From Bremia lactucae (Eukaryota > Oomycota > Peronosporomycetes > Peronosporales > Peronosporaceae), in the NCBI RefSeq assembly GCF_004359215.1, contig NW_027152021.1, positions 70,941 through 134,940 on the forward strand: 64,000 nucleotides of DNA, given 5' to 3'. Under the pieces are notes generated by a model. The model was not told the DNA's origin. It did not search any database and was given only the letters and a program-made list of their open reading frames with translations. The position numbers and the translations under genes are program-made. Of this stretch, positions 43,258 to 53,249 are shown piece after piece (the first letter of the stretch is position 1; each line of letters begins with the position of its first letter).

Positions 43258-43658
43258 TCTCAAAGCGTCCTTTTAAGGCAGTCTTCGTGCGCGCTATTAC
43301 AGAAAGATGAATAATCTTGGCTGCTATCTGCCACAAATTTGAGGTAGAACAGAAAGATGAATAATCTTGGCTGCTTTCTGCCACAAATTTGGCGTTGCGA
43401 TCAATCTTCGCCTTCTAAATCATGATTCGAAAGTCCTTAATAGTTGCCAAAATTTTTTAGAGGTGTACCTATCAAGCAACATTCACGCAACCTCAGCGCA
43501 GCATCTACACGAATTTCTTCCGTCTCTTTGAACTGGAGAGAAGCAATTGTTGCTCTCAAGACTGAGTGACGCCACCCCCTCGATCTTTGCTAGGAATCAG
43601 CTAGCAGTGCATAGTGCGATTTATTGTTTCCTTAAGCTTACTTCGTTTATCATATCTC
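43258..43658. other. AMPK beta upstream region
   Basis: It contains the 50-bp tandem duplication and presumably the promoter. The AMPK frame is open upstream to 43614, but the family and myristoylation motif place the start at 43659. Confidence 0.6.
43299..43391. repeat. Tandem duplication, period 50 bp
   Basis: A 43-bp unit (acagaaagatgaataatc ... cacaaatttg) occurs at 43299-43341 and 43349-43391 with one substitution. Confidence 0.9.
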
Positions 43659-44630
43659 ATGGGTAGCGCCAGTAGCAAAGCGGGCGACACACATCCTAAA
43701 AACTTGGGCGCAAATCCGAACGACCCCGATGCGTTTCCGCACCACCGTCCGAACTACAATCTGGTGCCGCAGCAGGGCCGCACTCATGAAGGAAAAATGG
43801 AGGGCAAGCAACCTCAAAAGCCGTATTACGTTGAACAGCATAGTTCTACCGAGGCGATGGAAGTCGACCAGCCTACCGACACGTCCTCGGACGCGAACGG
43901 AGCTATGGCCGATGCAGCCCAAGACGGTGGACCTAGTAGTACGACTAATTTGGAGACCAAGGACGTTGCACTACCGCCAGGTGAGGACGTCGTGCCGATG
44001 GTATTTAAATGGGAGCACGGTGGACGCAATGTCTTTATCACGGGCACGTTTAATGGATGGGACAAGCAATGCTTCATGCACCGATCGGGCAATGACTTTA
44101 CGTACATTGCTAATCTCACGCGAGGAAAGCACATGTATAAGTTTGTAGTGGACGATGACTGGCGATTTGCTCCGGATCAGCTCACTATGGCCGACGTGGA
44201 AGGAAATGTGAATAATTACGTGGACGTGTCGGATTTTGTTCCTCTTTCGGACTTTGACGGCAAAGATGGACCTCAAGAGGACGATGAAGACCCAGAGAAC
44301 CCGTATGCACGGTACATTCCCGAGATTGACGAGTATACGAAGGAGCCACCTCCTCTTCCACCGCATTTGCGTCACATTATCTTGAATAAGGTACAACAGG
44401 TATATGCAAATGTGTGGCACGTCTGGTCCTAAAAATTGTGTTGCCTGATGCTTCCCTAGGCACCTCCAACAGTTGATGGCCGATTGCTTCCTGTGCCTCA
44501 GCATGTGGCGCTGAATCATCTCTACTGCACTGCTATTAAAGACGGTATGATGGTGCTTGGCATCACAAACCGGTACAAACAGAAATTCGTTACCACGGTC
44601 TATTACAGTCTCATGCCTGGAGCTAACTAG
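43659..44630 (+). CDS. PRKAB: AMPK/SNF1 beta (scaffold) subunit, 2 exons
   Basis: The exons 43659-44390 and 44460-44630 (69-bp GT-AG intron) give 300 aa. MGSASSK at the start is a good N-myristoylation site (Gly2, Ser6), as in animal AMPK beta. A polar, probably disordered region covers 10-110. The glycogen-binding CBM48 domain (about 112-190) contains VPMVFKWEHGGRNVFITGTF, NGWD and GKHMYKFVVDDDWRFAPDQ. The C-terminal association domain (about 215-300) runs from NPYARYIPE through PPHLRHIILNK, across the splice junction, to LNHLYCTAIKDGMMVL and YKQKFVTTVYYSLMPG. It binds the alpha and gamma subunits of the energy-sensing kinase. Ignoring the intron would truncate the association domain. A 292-aa ORF on the other strand is a shadow. 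Confidence 0.95.
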
Positions 44631-45038
44631 ACAAGTTACGTCCATGCGGCTTGAATAAAAGGAAGAATGGGAAGCACATACGAAAGGGAAGGAGCGCAGT
44701 CGTGACTGATCCAAGTGCTGGACGCGGCGTTGGGCATGCAGAAAGCATGCCTTGCCCCCACTTCGATAATAAAGTAGATAATCTTTTTCGTACTTGGCTA
44801 TAGTGAATAGCAAGACATGATTGAATGGGATCGGCGAAGCCAATAGCATCCTCGTTGCGCAATGACGCTAGTAATGCAAATCACAATGGGCTGCATTTAA
44901 ATTGTAATAACTTTGTTGTCTTCCTCTGCAGCACGGTCTTTCATGTGCACAATTTCAAAACTGCATGATTCTTTCATTGCGTAGCTTTACAAATCGTTAT
45001 TATTACGAGTTGGGGCTACTACGCTATCAATTCTCGGG
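44631..45038. other. Convergent 3' spacer
   Basis: The space between the ends of AMPK beta (+) and OST5 (-) has no gene recognised. Confidence 0.6.
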
Positions 45039-45377
45039 TTATACGTATACATCGGCCCATAGAAAGAGAAATAGCGTCCCAAATCCCAGCAAGACAGACG
45101 CAATGAATGCCAAAACCAACTCCACTAGTGCATTTTTCTTAGGAGCTACAGCGCGCGTGAAGAAGAGTGCCATAATAATGAGCCCAGTCAGAAGGAGTGC
45201 AACTGTAAGGAAGCCGTAATGCTTGGGATCCACAGGACTTGCGTATGGAATTTCCTGTGACACATGCAAAGATAATAGTGAGCTTAGTAAGTTGGCCAAG
45301 AAAGTAGTCGAAAGCCGCGGCTTACGGACCATTTCCATCGTACTGGAAAAACTGGAGCTCTTTTGCTGAAGTGACAC
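45039..45377 (-). CDS. TMEM258: Oligosaccharyltransferase subunit OST5/TMEM258
   Basis: A small two-span membrane protein. The core PYASPVDPKHYGFLTVALLL ... FFTRAV, then LVELVLAFIASVLLGFGTLF and LFLWADVYV, matches the whole of human TMEM258 (79 aa; SPVNP ... LFLLLWVGIYV). It is a subunit of the ER complex that N-glycosylates nascent proteins. The unspliced frame gives 112 aa. Removing a 75-bp in-frame intron (45329-45255, gtccgt ... tcacag) gives 87 aa and joins MEM directly to EIPYASPV, closer to the family length. The donor is not the common gtaag, so splicing is inferred. It lies 118 bp downstream of the pinin-like gene on the same strand. Confidence 0.85.
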   Translation of the reverse strand: MSLQQKSSSFSSTMEMVRKPRLSTTFLANLLSSLLSLHVSQEIPYASPVDPKHYGFLTVALLLTGLIIMALFFTRAVAPKKNALVELVLAFIASVLLGFGTLFLFLWADVYV

Positions 45378-45495
45378 GTATGTATTCGTATAAGATATAA
45401 GAGTATATTTTTTGATTCAGTAAAATCGAGTTTCGAGTTTGAAACATACAACTGAATATTAACCAATAAGTTCGCGTTAGATACGAAAATACTGA

Positions 45496-47160
45496 TCATT
45501 CATTATGCATAGCTTCTTGAAGCCGCTGCACGAGTATAACCTTCAGCCCTTTGGAGTCAAGGCCACGCTTCCGAAGCTCAACACGTAGCTCAGCCACCTT
45601 CATCTTCGCAACAAAAGCATCCATTTCCGGTAATATCCTCTCGGGCGCTTTGGCCTCGCAATCAGTTTCCAGCGTAATGTCCTCTGTAGTCGCATTCTTG
45701 GCCACATCGTCGCTCTGCGTATCAACAGAAAACACCTGCTTCCGGCTAGAAGGTTGTTCTTGGCCTTCCATTTGAGCCACGCTATAAGTTTTCCCTGTCG
45801 TTTTCGAAAAGCTATTTCTTTCTTCTTCAAGCATGCTTTCACTCGTGTCATTCTTCTTTCCATCATCACTTCTCAGATTATTCAAGTCGTCATCTGCTAC
45901 AATGTCTCGAATGTCATTGTCGGGAGTACTATTTTCGTCATGTGCTTTCATCCTCGAGTTTTGAGACGATGCATCGGACATCTCATCCTTGGTCGTCTCG
46001 GGCTCTTTAGACCTTTGCTCCATTTCCTCCTCTCGATCGCTTAGTGTCTCTTCCCCCTTTCCATCGATCACTTGCGTACCCGCAGCTTTTTTTTCCTGTT
46101 GTGCATTATTTAATTGATCCCGAAGACTCTCTAGCTTTGTCGCGTGCTCAGCTTCGAGCTTTCTTAATTTTTCTTCATGAGCTTGTATACTAGCTTTCAT
46201 CTTGGCATCGTAGGCTTCCATGGAAGCAGCAACTAATTCTTTCGTTTCTTTCGTGTGCTTTGCAGGAAGGTAATAAATTGGCGGCGAAGCAATCGTCACC
46301 AGAAACTTGGATTGGTTCTCACTCTTCCGTAGTGTCTGCAAGTGCTCCAGCTTGGCGCGTGCAATCTGCTCACTCCGATCCAACTCGGTACGAGCAATTA
46401 GCGCCTTTAATTTGCCAATTTCAGCTTCAAATCGTGCTTGTTTCTCTAAATTTAGACTCTGGAGCTTCTCTCTTTGCTCAGCTTCCTGCTGCTTGGTGTC
46501 CTGACGCTTAAACAAATGTGTATCCTTCTCAATTTGCCGCTTTGCCTTGCCTAAATGACCCATCAATGCTCCAAACATACGTTTGCTACGCGCAATACCG
46601 TCTTTTTGAGCATACGGCGCGACTGCACGTTGCTTGCGCTCCTGCGTACGAGTATTCGTGGCAGCCGGGACGACGACAACGGTAGAAGTCCTGCTTGCCT
46701 CCGCCCTTTCTTCGGCATCATCGGCAACCTCTGGTTTTGCTACTGCAGAGTGCAGTTTTTGCTTTTTAAAGGTAGTAATCTGGTAATTGTCCTCATGATT
46801 GCGCTTCCCTCGTCTCCAAGAAGCGTTGCCCCGACTATTATTCTCTTTCTGCCGTACAGCGTTTCGATCAGTACCGCCACCGGTTCGCGTAGGCACACCA
46901 CCAAGTCGGGACAAGACACTGCGTCGACCAGCTAATCCACCGCCTAGGACTGCACTTCCTTGACGCCCTGTGATTAGACGCAGAATTTAGCATGTCGATG
47001 AAAAATTGCACGTTACAATGCGTGACATCAGATGGCCAATGCACAGCATCGAAAGAAAGCAGAGCGTACTGGATGTGTTAAGCGCCTGTCGCTTCTTTGT
47101 CAGATCCTGTAGCTCAAGGCGAAGCGCTCGCTCCTCCTCGGACACCATTCGATCCACCAT
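45496..47160 (-). CDS. PNN: Pinin/SDK/memA-domain protein with C-terminal SAP domain (2 exons)
   Basis: Exon 1 47160-47070 and exon 2 46967-45496 (102-bp intron) give 520 aa. Exon 1 encodes a helical N-terminus (MVDRMVSEEERALRLELQDL) as in pinin. Next is RRSVLSRLGGVPTRTGGG, a pinin-type Arg/Gly segment, then the memA core: RSKRMFGALMGHLGKAKRQI and a long charged coiled coil with REKLQSLNLEKQARFEAEIG and YYLPAKHTKETKELVAASME. An acidic Ser-rich region follows. The last 35 residues form a SAP DNA/RNA-binding motif (MKVAELRVELRKRGLDSKGL). Pinin is a nuclear splicing-associated protein of the exon junction complex. The SAP domain is not part of animal pinin. A start at Met 46914 would lose the conserved N-terminus, so the spliced start is preferred. 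Confidence 0.85.
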
Positions 47161-48005
47161 AACTGTGAGCTTTGCATGTGGGGGGCTTCACTTAAGTTGC
47201 TCAAGCAACTTTACATGGTGACCTCAAGAATCAAACTTCAAGATGCTATGCCGTTGCATTAGAGTGGCTGCAACTGTGAAGCGCACGAGTGTTCCTGCAG
47301 CAGCGAATTTTATACCATCACTCGTGCAAACGGCGCAATTCGCAGCTGGACTCAAATCATTTGTTCAGCCACAGTCATTGACGTACATGCACAAGTTATG
47401 TCTTGTAACTAAATGGACTCAAGAAAAGGTCACAAGGTTTGCTAATTGAGTTTGTTGCCTGGTGTCACGAACGCAGACTACCGCTACGTGATCTTCTATG
47501 CTTTGATTGCTGTAGGCTCCAAAGAAACTCTAATCACCGAAGAAAGATGACTGTTTAGTTGTCCTATAGACGTGAATCAAAACTTTCGGCTGGTCGCTTT
47601 ATATTGAGTCTGTACGGACTCGACGCGCTTGGGGAGAAGAATTCGGCAATGCTACAGCTCTGTTAAGCGGTGCCGTGCACTTCAATACATAAAATTTCGC
47701 TATTTCTTAGCGATCTCGACCAATGTCATATCGCGACTGCAACAATTTGTAGCGAGGATTACAACAAGAATACTTCGGCTCCAAATTATCGCTTAACGAA
47801 AGCGATTGTCGTGCATTCGTCAAAGACGAAGTGTGCATCGGGCTGAACGAGACTAAATAAAAGAATAATAACCAGAGCAAGCGACGCTATTTTCTCATTT
47901 TTAATTGATTAACAATGCTGTCAATCGCACAGATTGAAGCTAGAAAGATCTACACCCGATCACAGCGTGCTACAACAATCAATACCACTAGCCTGGCATC
48001 ACCCC
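47161..48005. other. Intergenic between PNN and PCT
   Basis: The 845-bp region holds one plus-strand ORF (47243-47449, 68 aa) with an Arg/Ala-rich start like a mitochondrial leader but no domain, so it is not called. Probably holds the pinin promoter and the PCT 3' region. Confidence 0.5.
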
Positions 48006-48985
48006 TCAGCACAGTCCTTCGCGCGCCATCTCGGACATGCGTTCAGACAATCGCTCTTTAATGATCTTTCGGCGCTTGCGGAATGATGTGCGCTAAGTAC
48101 AAACGACACACTTTATTAGTGTGCACCACCCCATTTTGAATGTAGAAAATTACGTACAAGCCGGCCTTCTTTGCTAAACAATTCCAGAAAGCTGTGCTGC
48201 ATGTCATCGGCCTTGCTCATCCACTTGTGAACAAAACCGTCAACATCATTGCGCACCTTGTCAACAGCCATATCAAACTTGATACTTTTTTCCTTAATAA
48301 ACGGAACGTTCATGTCCTTGCCCGTGTAGCCACGTTGCAAATTGCGGCGAATAAACGTGTCGTACTCCGCAATGATCCGAATAATTAAATCCGATGTCGA
48401 GATGCCATCTGTACGTCTCGTCTCTAGAAATTTGCCCATTGCTTTAATTCGAGCGTACACGTCGCCTTCTGTTGCCTCGCCTGACGTATCCGAGTACGGC
48501 AGTGCATCGTGGCAGACATAGTCTATATCGTGTTTCTCCAAGAATTCGTCCGAAAGCACCCATGGAGCGTCCTCAACAACTTCATCAACCCATCTACAGT
48601 GACGCAACGACTCGTAACGCTCCTTATCCGTCATAACTGTGCGACCTTTGAGTTTGTGCGTAATTTCGTCACTACAGCAACCAACAATCAGGTATGTGTT
48701 GGGATAAGCTTCCTTGCATTGCTGCAGAGCTTTTGCATGTCCAAAGTGAAAGAGATCGAAAATGCCATCGGCATAAAGACGCAGTGGACGGCCAGTGGGG
48801 GTACCAGGCTCGCCTTCTTTCAGCTTCTTGCGGTACGGCTCGGGCAGAGGCTCCGCCGAACTTTCCTGACTGCTAACGCTGCTGCTGCTGTCGTCATTAT
48901 CATTCTTCACATATTCAGCTTCCCGCTCCAGATCTTCGGCGGTAAGCGCTCGGTGGTCGGCTTCGGCCTCCTCTGCGTTGTTCAT
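48006..48985 (-). CDS. PCYT1: Choline-phosphate cytidylyltransferase (2 exons)
   Basis: This enzyme makes CDP-choline from CTP and phosphocholine, the rate-setting step of the Kennedy pathway. The catalytic fold has [19 protein letters not shown] with the HxGH CTP site, [50 protein letters not shown] and the signature [11 protein letters not shown]. An acidic Ser-rich N-terminus (about 60 aa) precedes it. Exon 1 is 48985-48158. A phase-0 GT-AG intron (48157-48093, gtacgt ... ttag) joins [12 protein letters not shown] to a basic helix [20 protein letters not shown], ending at 48006, for 303 aa. Without splicing the frame ends [13 protein letters not shown] at 48116 (289 aa). The membrane-sensing amphipathic helix region is short compared with animal CCT. 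A phosphoethanolamine enzyme (ECT) is excluded by the single catalytic domain. Confidence 0.92.
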
Positions 48986-49290
48986 CTCGGTGGCACGTCT
49001 CTACATCTCCGCATCAACACCTAGTTAGCCAGCTGCTATCTAATTTTAAGATTACCAAGCACTTCTCCACGACAATCGCGACGCGACTAATGCTTGTACA
49101 CATTTCTAACGTGGAAGCACGCACCTTTCTAGCCATGTTGTGCTTCGTCTTACGTCAAAAAAACTGTGAATGACTACGAGACTTAAGTGCAGTACTTTTA
49201 CTTGCTAGATTTACTAAACGAAAAGCGGTTGTAGGTTTGTAATCGGCATCGATTTTTTACTGTCTCATGCGTACCGGTATCTTGGGTTAT
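48986..49290. other. PCT upstream / RGP1 3' spacer
   Basis: 305 bp with no ORF of interest. It should hold the PCT promoter. Confidence 0.55.
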
Positions 49291-50760
49291 TTAGCTTTCC
49301 GCAACTTCCAAAGATGCAACTCGAAAACTGCCCGAGTATAGTTTGTGCGGGACATTTGCAAGCTCGCAACGCTTCGTGGCTATTGCTGGTTGTACAACGA
49401 TAGGAACATGCCACTGAAACGTTTGTCGTTGCTGCTGTTGAGCGGCTTCGCTTTTAATCTGTGTCGGCGGCGCGCCAGCCGAAAACTCGAAACGGAGCAG
49501 CCATTGAATGCGTACCAAATCTGTTTTGATCGTTGCGAGTGCGTCGTGCGGGATGCTCAAGCGCATATTTGTATGCAGCACACCCAGTGTGTGTTCATGA
49601 AAGCTGCCAAATACTTTCGACTGAACGACGCGGTCCGGGTCCAGCGCCATGGATGACAGCGTCTCCTCTTGACACAGAGTAGCCGAAACCTTATAGCACG
49701 GGATGTTGGCACGAGTAAAGTCGAAGACGCCCAGCAGAATGTCCCCTGGCTGATACGACTGTTTTGTTAAAAGAAAACGCACGAGATGACTACTTTCCTT
49801 CCCTATCGTAAAGATGCTCGTCTGTGCACGTTGCATCTGCTCCGTTTCGACACGGCCGTGCATGAGCGAAGGCCGCAACTCAAACGCAATCTCGCTGCCT
49901 ATACGTACGCCAGCCGGTGCTGGTGCTGACGAAGAACTTCGTGCAAGACGCCCGGTCTGTGAAGTTCCACTCACTACGTGACGCGATTTAGGCGTAGTCT
50001 CATTATTCGTGTCGCTAGTTGGTAGGGTGCTGTCATTACTAAGAGCACTATGGCTCTCAGCGAGATGATATTCGCTAGCGGCCGTGCCAGCTCCAAAGAA
50101 ATACTCGGAGCCATACACGTCAAATGGCAGGTGCACCGACACAGGCTTGCTCCCGGGAACCGCACATTGTGCTGTGATAGTAATTACGTAAAAGACCTTT
50201 GCAGAGGTGCCTCGGAATGACGGACATATAGTCGGTGGTAACGCAAGTGCAAACTCTCGTGTGCAACGCTCTGCAGTCTCCTTTCGCAAATTTTCAATAT
50301 CAATCACGGGATCCACGCTGTGGGATTTTGCTGCAGCTGCGTCGAATTCCGACTGTGTTGGTGCAATGTTAATATCGGAGAACAGCAGCGATGGAGTCGA
50401 GCAAAAAATGCATGTGCCCGTGTCCCCTGAAAAATTGCGCACGTCAGGTAGCTTATCAAACTGATACGCGTCCTCTGGCACTTTTTGCTTCATAAGAGCT
50501 CGTTCTTCTAGGATTGTTTGCTCTTTTAATATCTCTGTACGAGTTGAGGAGACGTGCACGACTGGCAGTGTCAACAAGTTGGTATCCACTGTTACGTGGC
50601 CATGCGCTTGTGCTACAACATAAGCGATCTCTGCGTGGGCATTATTTTTATCCTCGTGGCTCACGAGCTGTACAAATCCCTTGACAACGCCTCCAGGGAA
50701 GAAGTGGCGGCTCGCAAGCCGCGCTACGAGTACACAGTCTTCCATATTTGGCATTGTCAA
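49291..50760 (-). CDS. RGP1: RGP1-like subunit of the RAB6/YPT6 exchange factor
   Basis: A 489-aa single-exon protein. The N-terminal arrestin-like beta strand region (VLVARLASRHFFPGGVVKGF, VQLVSHE) is followed by a variable Ser/Thr-rich insert (about 60-260). The Rgp1 core then covers about 290-480: GVRIGSEIAFELRPSLMHGR, LVRFLLTKQSYQPGDILLGV, FDFTRANIPCYKVSATLCQE, IKTDLVRIQWLLRFEFSA and FQWHVPIVVQP. In yeast and animals Rgp1 works with Ric1 as the Golgi exchange factor for Ypt6/Rab6 in retrograde transport. Its length is between human RGP1 (391) and yeast Rgp1 (663). It lies 81 bp downstream of the VMA22-like gene. The first Met is used; Met3 and Met6 are alternatives. Confidence 0.88.
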   Translation of the reverse strand: MTMPNMEDCVLVARLASRHFFPGGVVKGFVQLVSHEDKNNAHAEIAYVVAQAHGHVTVDTNLLTLPVVHVSSTRTEILKEQTILEERALMKQKVPEDAYQFDKLPDVRNFSGDTGTCIFCSTPSLLFSDINIAPTQSEFDAAAAKSHSVDPVIDIENLRKETAERCTREFALALPPTICPSFRGTSAKVFYVITITAQCAVPGSKPVSVHLPFDVYGSEYFFGAGTAASEYHLAESHSALSNDSTLPTSDTNNETTPKSRHVVSGTSQTGRLARSSSSAPAPAGVRIGSEIAFELRPSLMHGRVETEQMQRAQTSIFTIGKESSHLVRFLLTKQSYQPGDILLGVFDFTRANIPCYKVSATLCQEETLSSMALDPDRVVQSKVFGSFHEHTLGVLHTNMRLSIPHDALATIKTDLVRIQWLLRFEFSAGAPPTQIKSEAAQQQQRQTFQWHVPIVVQPAIATKRCELANVPHKLYSGSFRVASLEVAES

Positions 50761-50841
50761 GGAAAATGTGAAGTTTTTTAGTGTTCGAAATGTGTGGAGT
50801 AGACATAAATTGGGGATAGATCTTTACTTTTATACTAAAGC

Positions 50842-51441
50842 TTACGAAGATGCTTGCATAACAGTGTTTACAGAACGCTGAACTATTCGCGCGGAAGTAG
50901 CTGCTAACAGTAATGCTTGCAAGCCTGTGACGCACAGAAAACAGCAAATTAATAAGCGAAATTTAATTCAAGTGATGACTCACCATCCAAAAATTGTTTT
51001 TGCGTCTGGCGAAGATCAGTTGGCGGCAAAGAGCTAAACCAAAGCAATGATTCCATGCATGTGCTTGGTGTACTGGCTGAAACATTGATGTTGTTGCTAG
51101 CTTTCCGATTTCGCAACGTGCTATTATCAACGCCATTATAATCCAATTTAGGCGTATCCTGAAGCCTCCATGTTCCTTCAGAGTCTAATGTTACCACGCG
51201 AGACGCATGGAAGTTCTCGCGGTACGAAATTTCGGTCAGCGTATGCTCTGGTAGCCTCAGCTTAGCTTTCGTAAGCATTAAAAGTCCCTTTGAAAGGAAA
51301 TGTTAATATGCCGCATACCGCAGCACTGCGCCATACAGGACTTACCTGCTTCAGCTTGAGATTCGCTACCTCATGCTGTTCGAGATACTTCTCCAAAGCC
51401 TCGATGCCCTCGACCAAGCCTTTGTCAGCAGTGTTCGTCAT
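50842..51441 (-). CDS. VMA22: VMA22/CCDC115-like V-ATPase assembly factor (3 exons)
   Basis: Exons 51441-51346, 51287-50984 and 50924-50842 (introns 58 and 59 bp, GT-AG) give 483 nt, 160 aa. The N-terminal helix VEGIEALEKYLEQHEVANLK reaches the first junction. GLLMLTKAKLRL after it resembles the conserved start of the CCDC115 core (GWLSLSKARYAMG type). The C-terminal signature is ESLLWFSSLPPTDLRQTQKQ followed by FLDGLQALLLAATSARIVQ, which matches the WFG..PxxLRQAQxxFxxGL block of CCDC115/Vma22. In yeast and human this ER protein acts with VMA12 and VMA21 to assemble the V-ATPase V0 sector. All three junctions keep phase and rebuild the family motif, so the exon model is strong even though the gene is divergent. 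Confidence 0.85.
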
Positions 51442-52063
51442 TTAAGTAAGATAAGCGGAGAAACTTTAGCAACAAATTCTTAAGAAAGATTACTTATTTC
51501 GAGAATGTAACTTACGGAGAGTAAAAATTTAGCGAAAAACAGGCGAACCATAATCTAGTTTCTCAATACTTGCGCAAATTTTGGCGTTTCCGAACAATAT
51601 TCGGTACAACAAAGGACAGCCGAAGCATAAGGTGTAGTAAAAACAGCTTATTGGACGGATGAGGGTCCTAAATGCTTTTATCCTCCGGCAACCCGCACGG
51701 TATCATCAGATCATCTAACGATGCCTTAACAGTGACTGCATTTCGATATCTGCAGCCCTGAGCATTCTGTTTGGCCATCGGTCTGGGGATGATCCGGTGT
51801 ACCGGAAACCAAGGCGATCGCTGATTGGTCTGTTGTTATGCTTTCCTCTGAGCTCACCACGCTACCGCTACTGTTGACCAGCTACTTTCTCTCCCACTTC
51901 CTTCAACGAATGGTCAGACGAAACCACGACTATACACAACCGCTCAGAACTGACAGCCGCTCTCTTGCACGCATATTCAGCTTCTGCAAGGCTCACCTAC
52001 AAACATTTACCTTTTATAAAGCTCCTCCTAGGATACTAGCTTCTTGATCACAACTCTTGATCC
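51442..52063. other. Upstream of VMA22; degenerate copia 3' region
   Basis: 51442-51640 is probably the VMA22 promoter. 51640-51790 holds short gypsy-like fragments (cctccggcaacccgcacg and ggtctggggatgatccg resemble RT and integrase segments on the minus strand). 51800-52063 follows the copia stop codon and is probably its 3' UTR or LTR. No gene. Confidence 0.5.
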
Positions 52064-52205
52064 TCATAGCACCCTCCTCTTCTCATTTGTATCGTCAAAT
52101 CCTTGCTCGACTTCGTCATGCACGTAAGCTTGAAGCTTGACCGGATCTAACGCTTTTGTCAGCAAGTTTGCCAGCATCTCCTCCGAGTGCATGTATCGGG
52201 TGAAT
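52064..52205 (-). pseudogene. Copia RNase H C-terminus
   Basis: The minus strand reads RYMHSEEMLANLLTKALDPV, then KLQAYVHDEVEQGFDD and a stop at 52064. This is the end of a Ty1/copia polyprotein (SEEMLAD..TKAL motif). It continues the RNase H frame that breaks off at 58769. Confidence 0.85.
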
Positions 52206-52585
52206 TGTTACATGAAATCAACGCTTAAAGGTTGTTAACTAATACATTGTAATATTCTAAAAGCTTATCCATTGGTAGATATGGACCATTATATCTACTT
52301 TCTCCGGGGTCCAGTCAGCGCCGGACGCGCGCAAAGAGAGAGACAGATAAGACTTTATTACATATTTTGTATTAGTTTATAGTTAAGTTAGTATGAAAAA
52401 GATAGAAACAGAAGAGCTTAATTATATTAAAACAGTCTTCTTAATCCTCTTTAAAGCAAATGATTTAAAGAGAGTCTTCCTCTGCACGCACTAGTGTACC
52501 TGAAAAGACGTGAGGCACCACTCGCACTGAGGCAGTGCGAAGTGGACTTGTACTGAAGCAGTACAACTCAGTTGTGCCCCGTTAC
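52206..52585 (+). repeat. Solo LTR, gypsy family B type
   Basis: A 380-bp LTR from TGTTAC to GTTACA, homologous to 13324-13656 in the same orientation. It lies between the family C LTR and the copia C-terminus. Confidence 0.75.
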
Positions 52586-53062
52586 AGCGCAAGTATCGTG
52601 TAGCGGAGCTACTTCACCCCTCAAGTCAGAGGAAGACTTAAGACTCAAAAAGTATATAACTAAAAAGTCTAGCAACTCACAAAGTCGTACAAGCTCGTAA
52701 AGCTTAATGATTCCTTGTTAAAGAAACTCAGGGGATCGTTGAACTAAATGGCAACTAATATCCAAGAGGATGTACCTGAGGAAGGCTTATTACTCTACGC
52801 GGTCGCGACGCAAGCCTTAGGAAGGCACTAGACCCTTTAAGGCCACAAGAGCAACGGAAGTTTATTTAAATTTGAATTGAAAAAAATTACCATAATTACA
52901 CTGAAAATAGATTTTGGCGACCAGATATCTATCTAGTGGCGACCACTAATTACCCATTATAATAGGGTTTTTATAGATAGTGCCTACTGTGAAAAGAGGG
53001 TAATTGACCCATAATGTGAAATGTACCACATAAGCGGTTTACAATCCGAAGTGTACCCGTCA
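52586..53062 (-). repeat. 3' LTR of family C element
   Basis: Homologous on the minus strand to the 5' LTR at 58190-58766 from about 53062 (TGACGGGTAC) to 52624. Shared blocks include gtcgtacaagctcgtaaagc, gccttaggaaggcactagac and cgaccagatatctat. Confidence 0.8.
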
Positions 53063-53249
53063 CTATTCAGCGCGTCTGCGAAGTCAAGCATGTGGTGCCT
53101 CTGTATCCTCTATGAGAAGATTCTGATCGCTTATATCCAATCAATTGGAATTCGGCAACGGGGAATCGTTTTGTTAAATGGGTGTACCATACTCGTCTTC
53201 ATTACGAATATATGGTCTCTTAGAGACTTTCTCGATGTAGTCGACCTGA

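Noticed and set aside
43614..43658. Upstream Met of AMPK beta
   Set aside because: Using it would bury the MGSASSK myristoylation motif. The downstream start fits the family.
43971..44849. 292-aa ORF on the minus strand opposite AMPK beta
   Set aside because: It is a long shadow frame of a well-supported gene, with no domain, and its composition mirrors the antisense of the CBM48 region.
47243..47449. 68-aa ORF with a mitochondrial-leader-like start between pinin and PCT
   Set aside because: I tested it against a mitochondrial acyl carrier protein and found no phosphopantetheine motif or downstream exon that would fit. It cannot be supported as a gene.
53021..53249. Hydrophobic segment at the start of the family C plus-strand frame as an envelope-like protein
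   Set aside because: The Ile/Leu/Val-rich stretch around 53160-53220 begins in LTR-adjacent AT-rich DNA, has no signal peptide or convincing start, and is not shared with families A or B.
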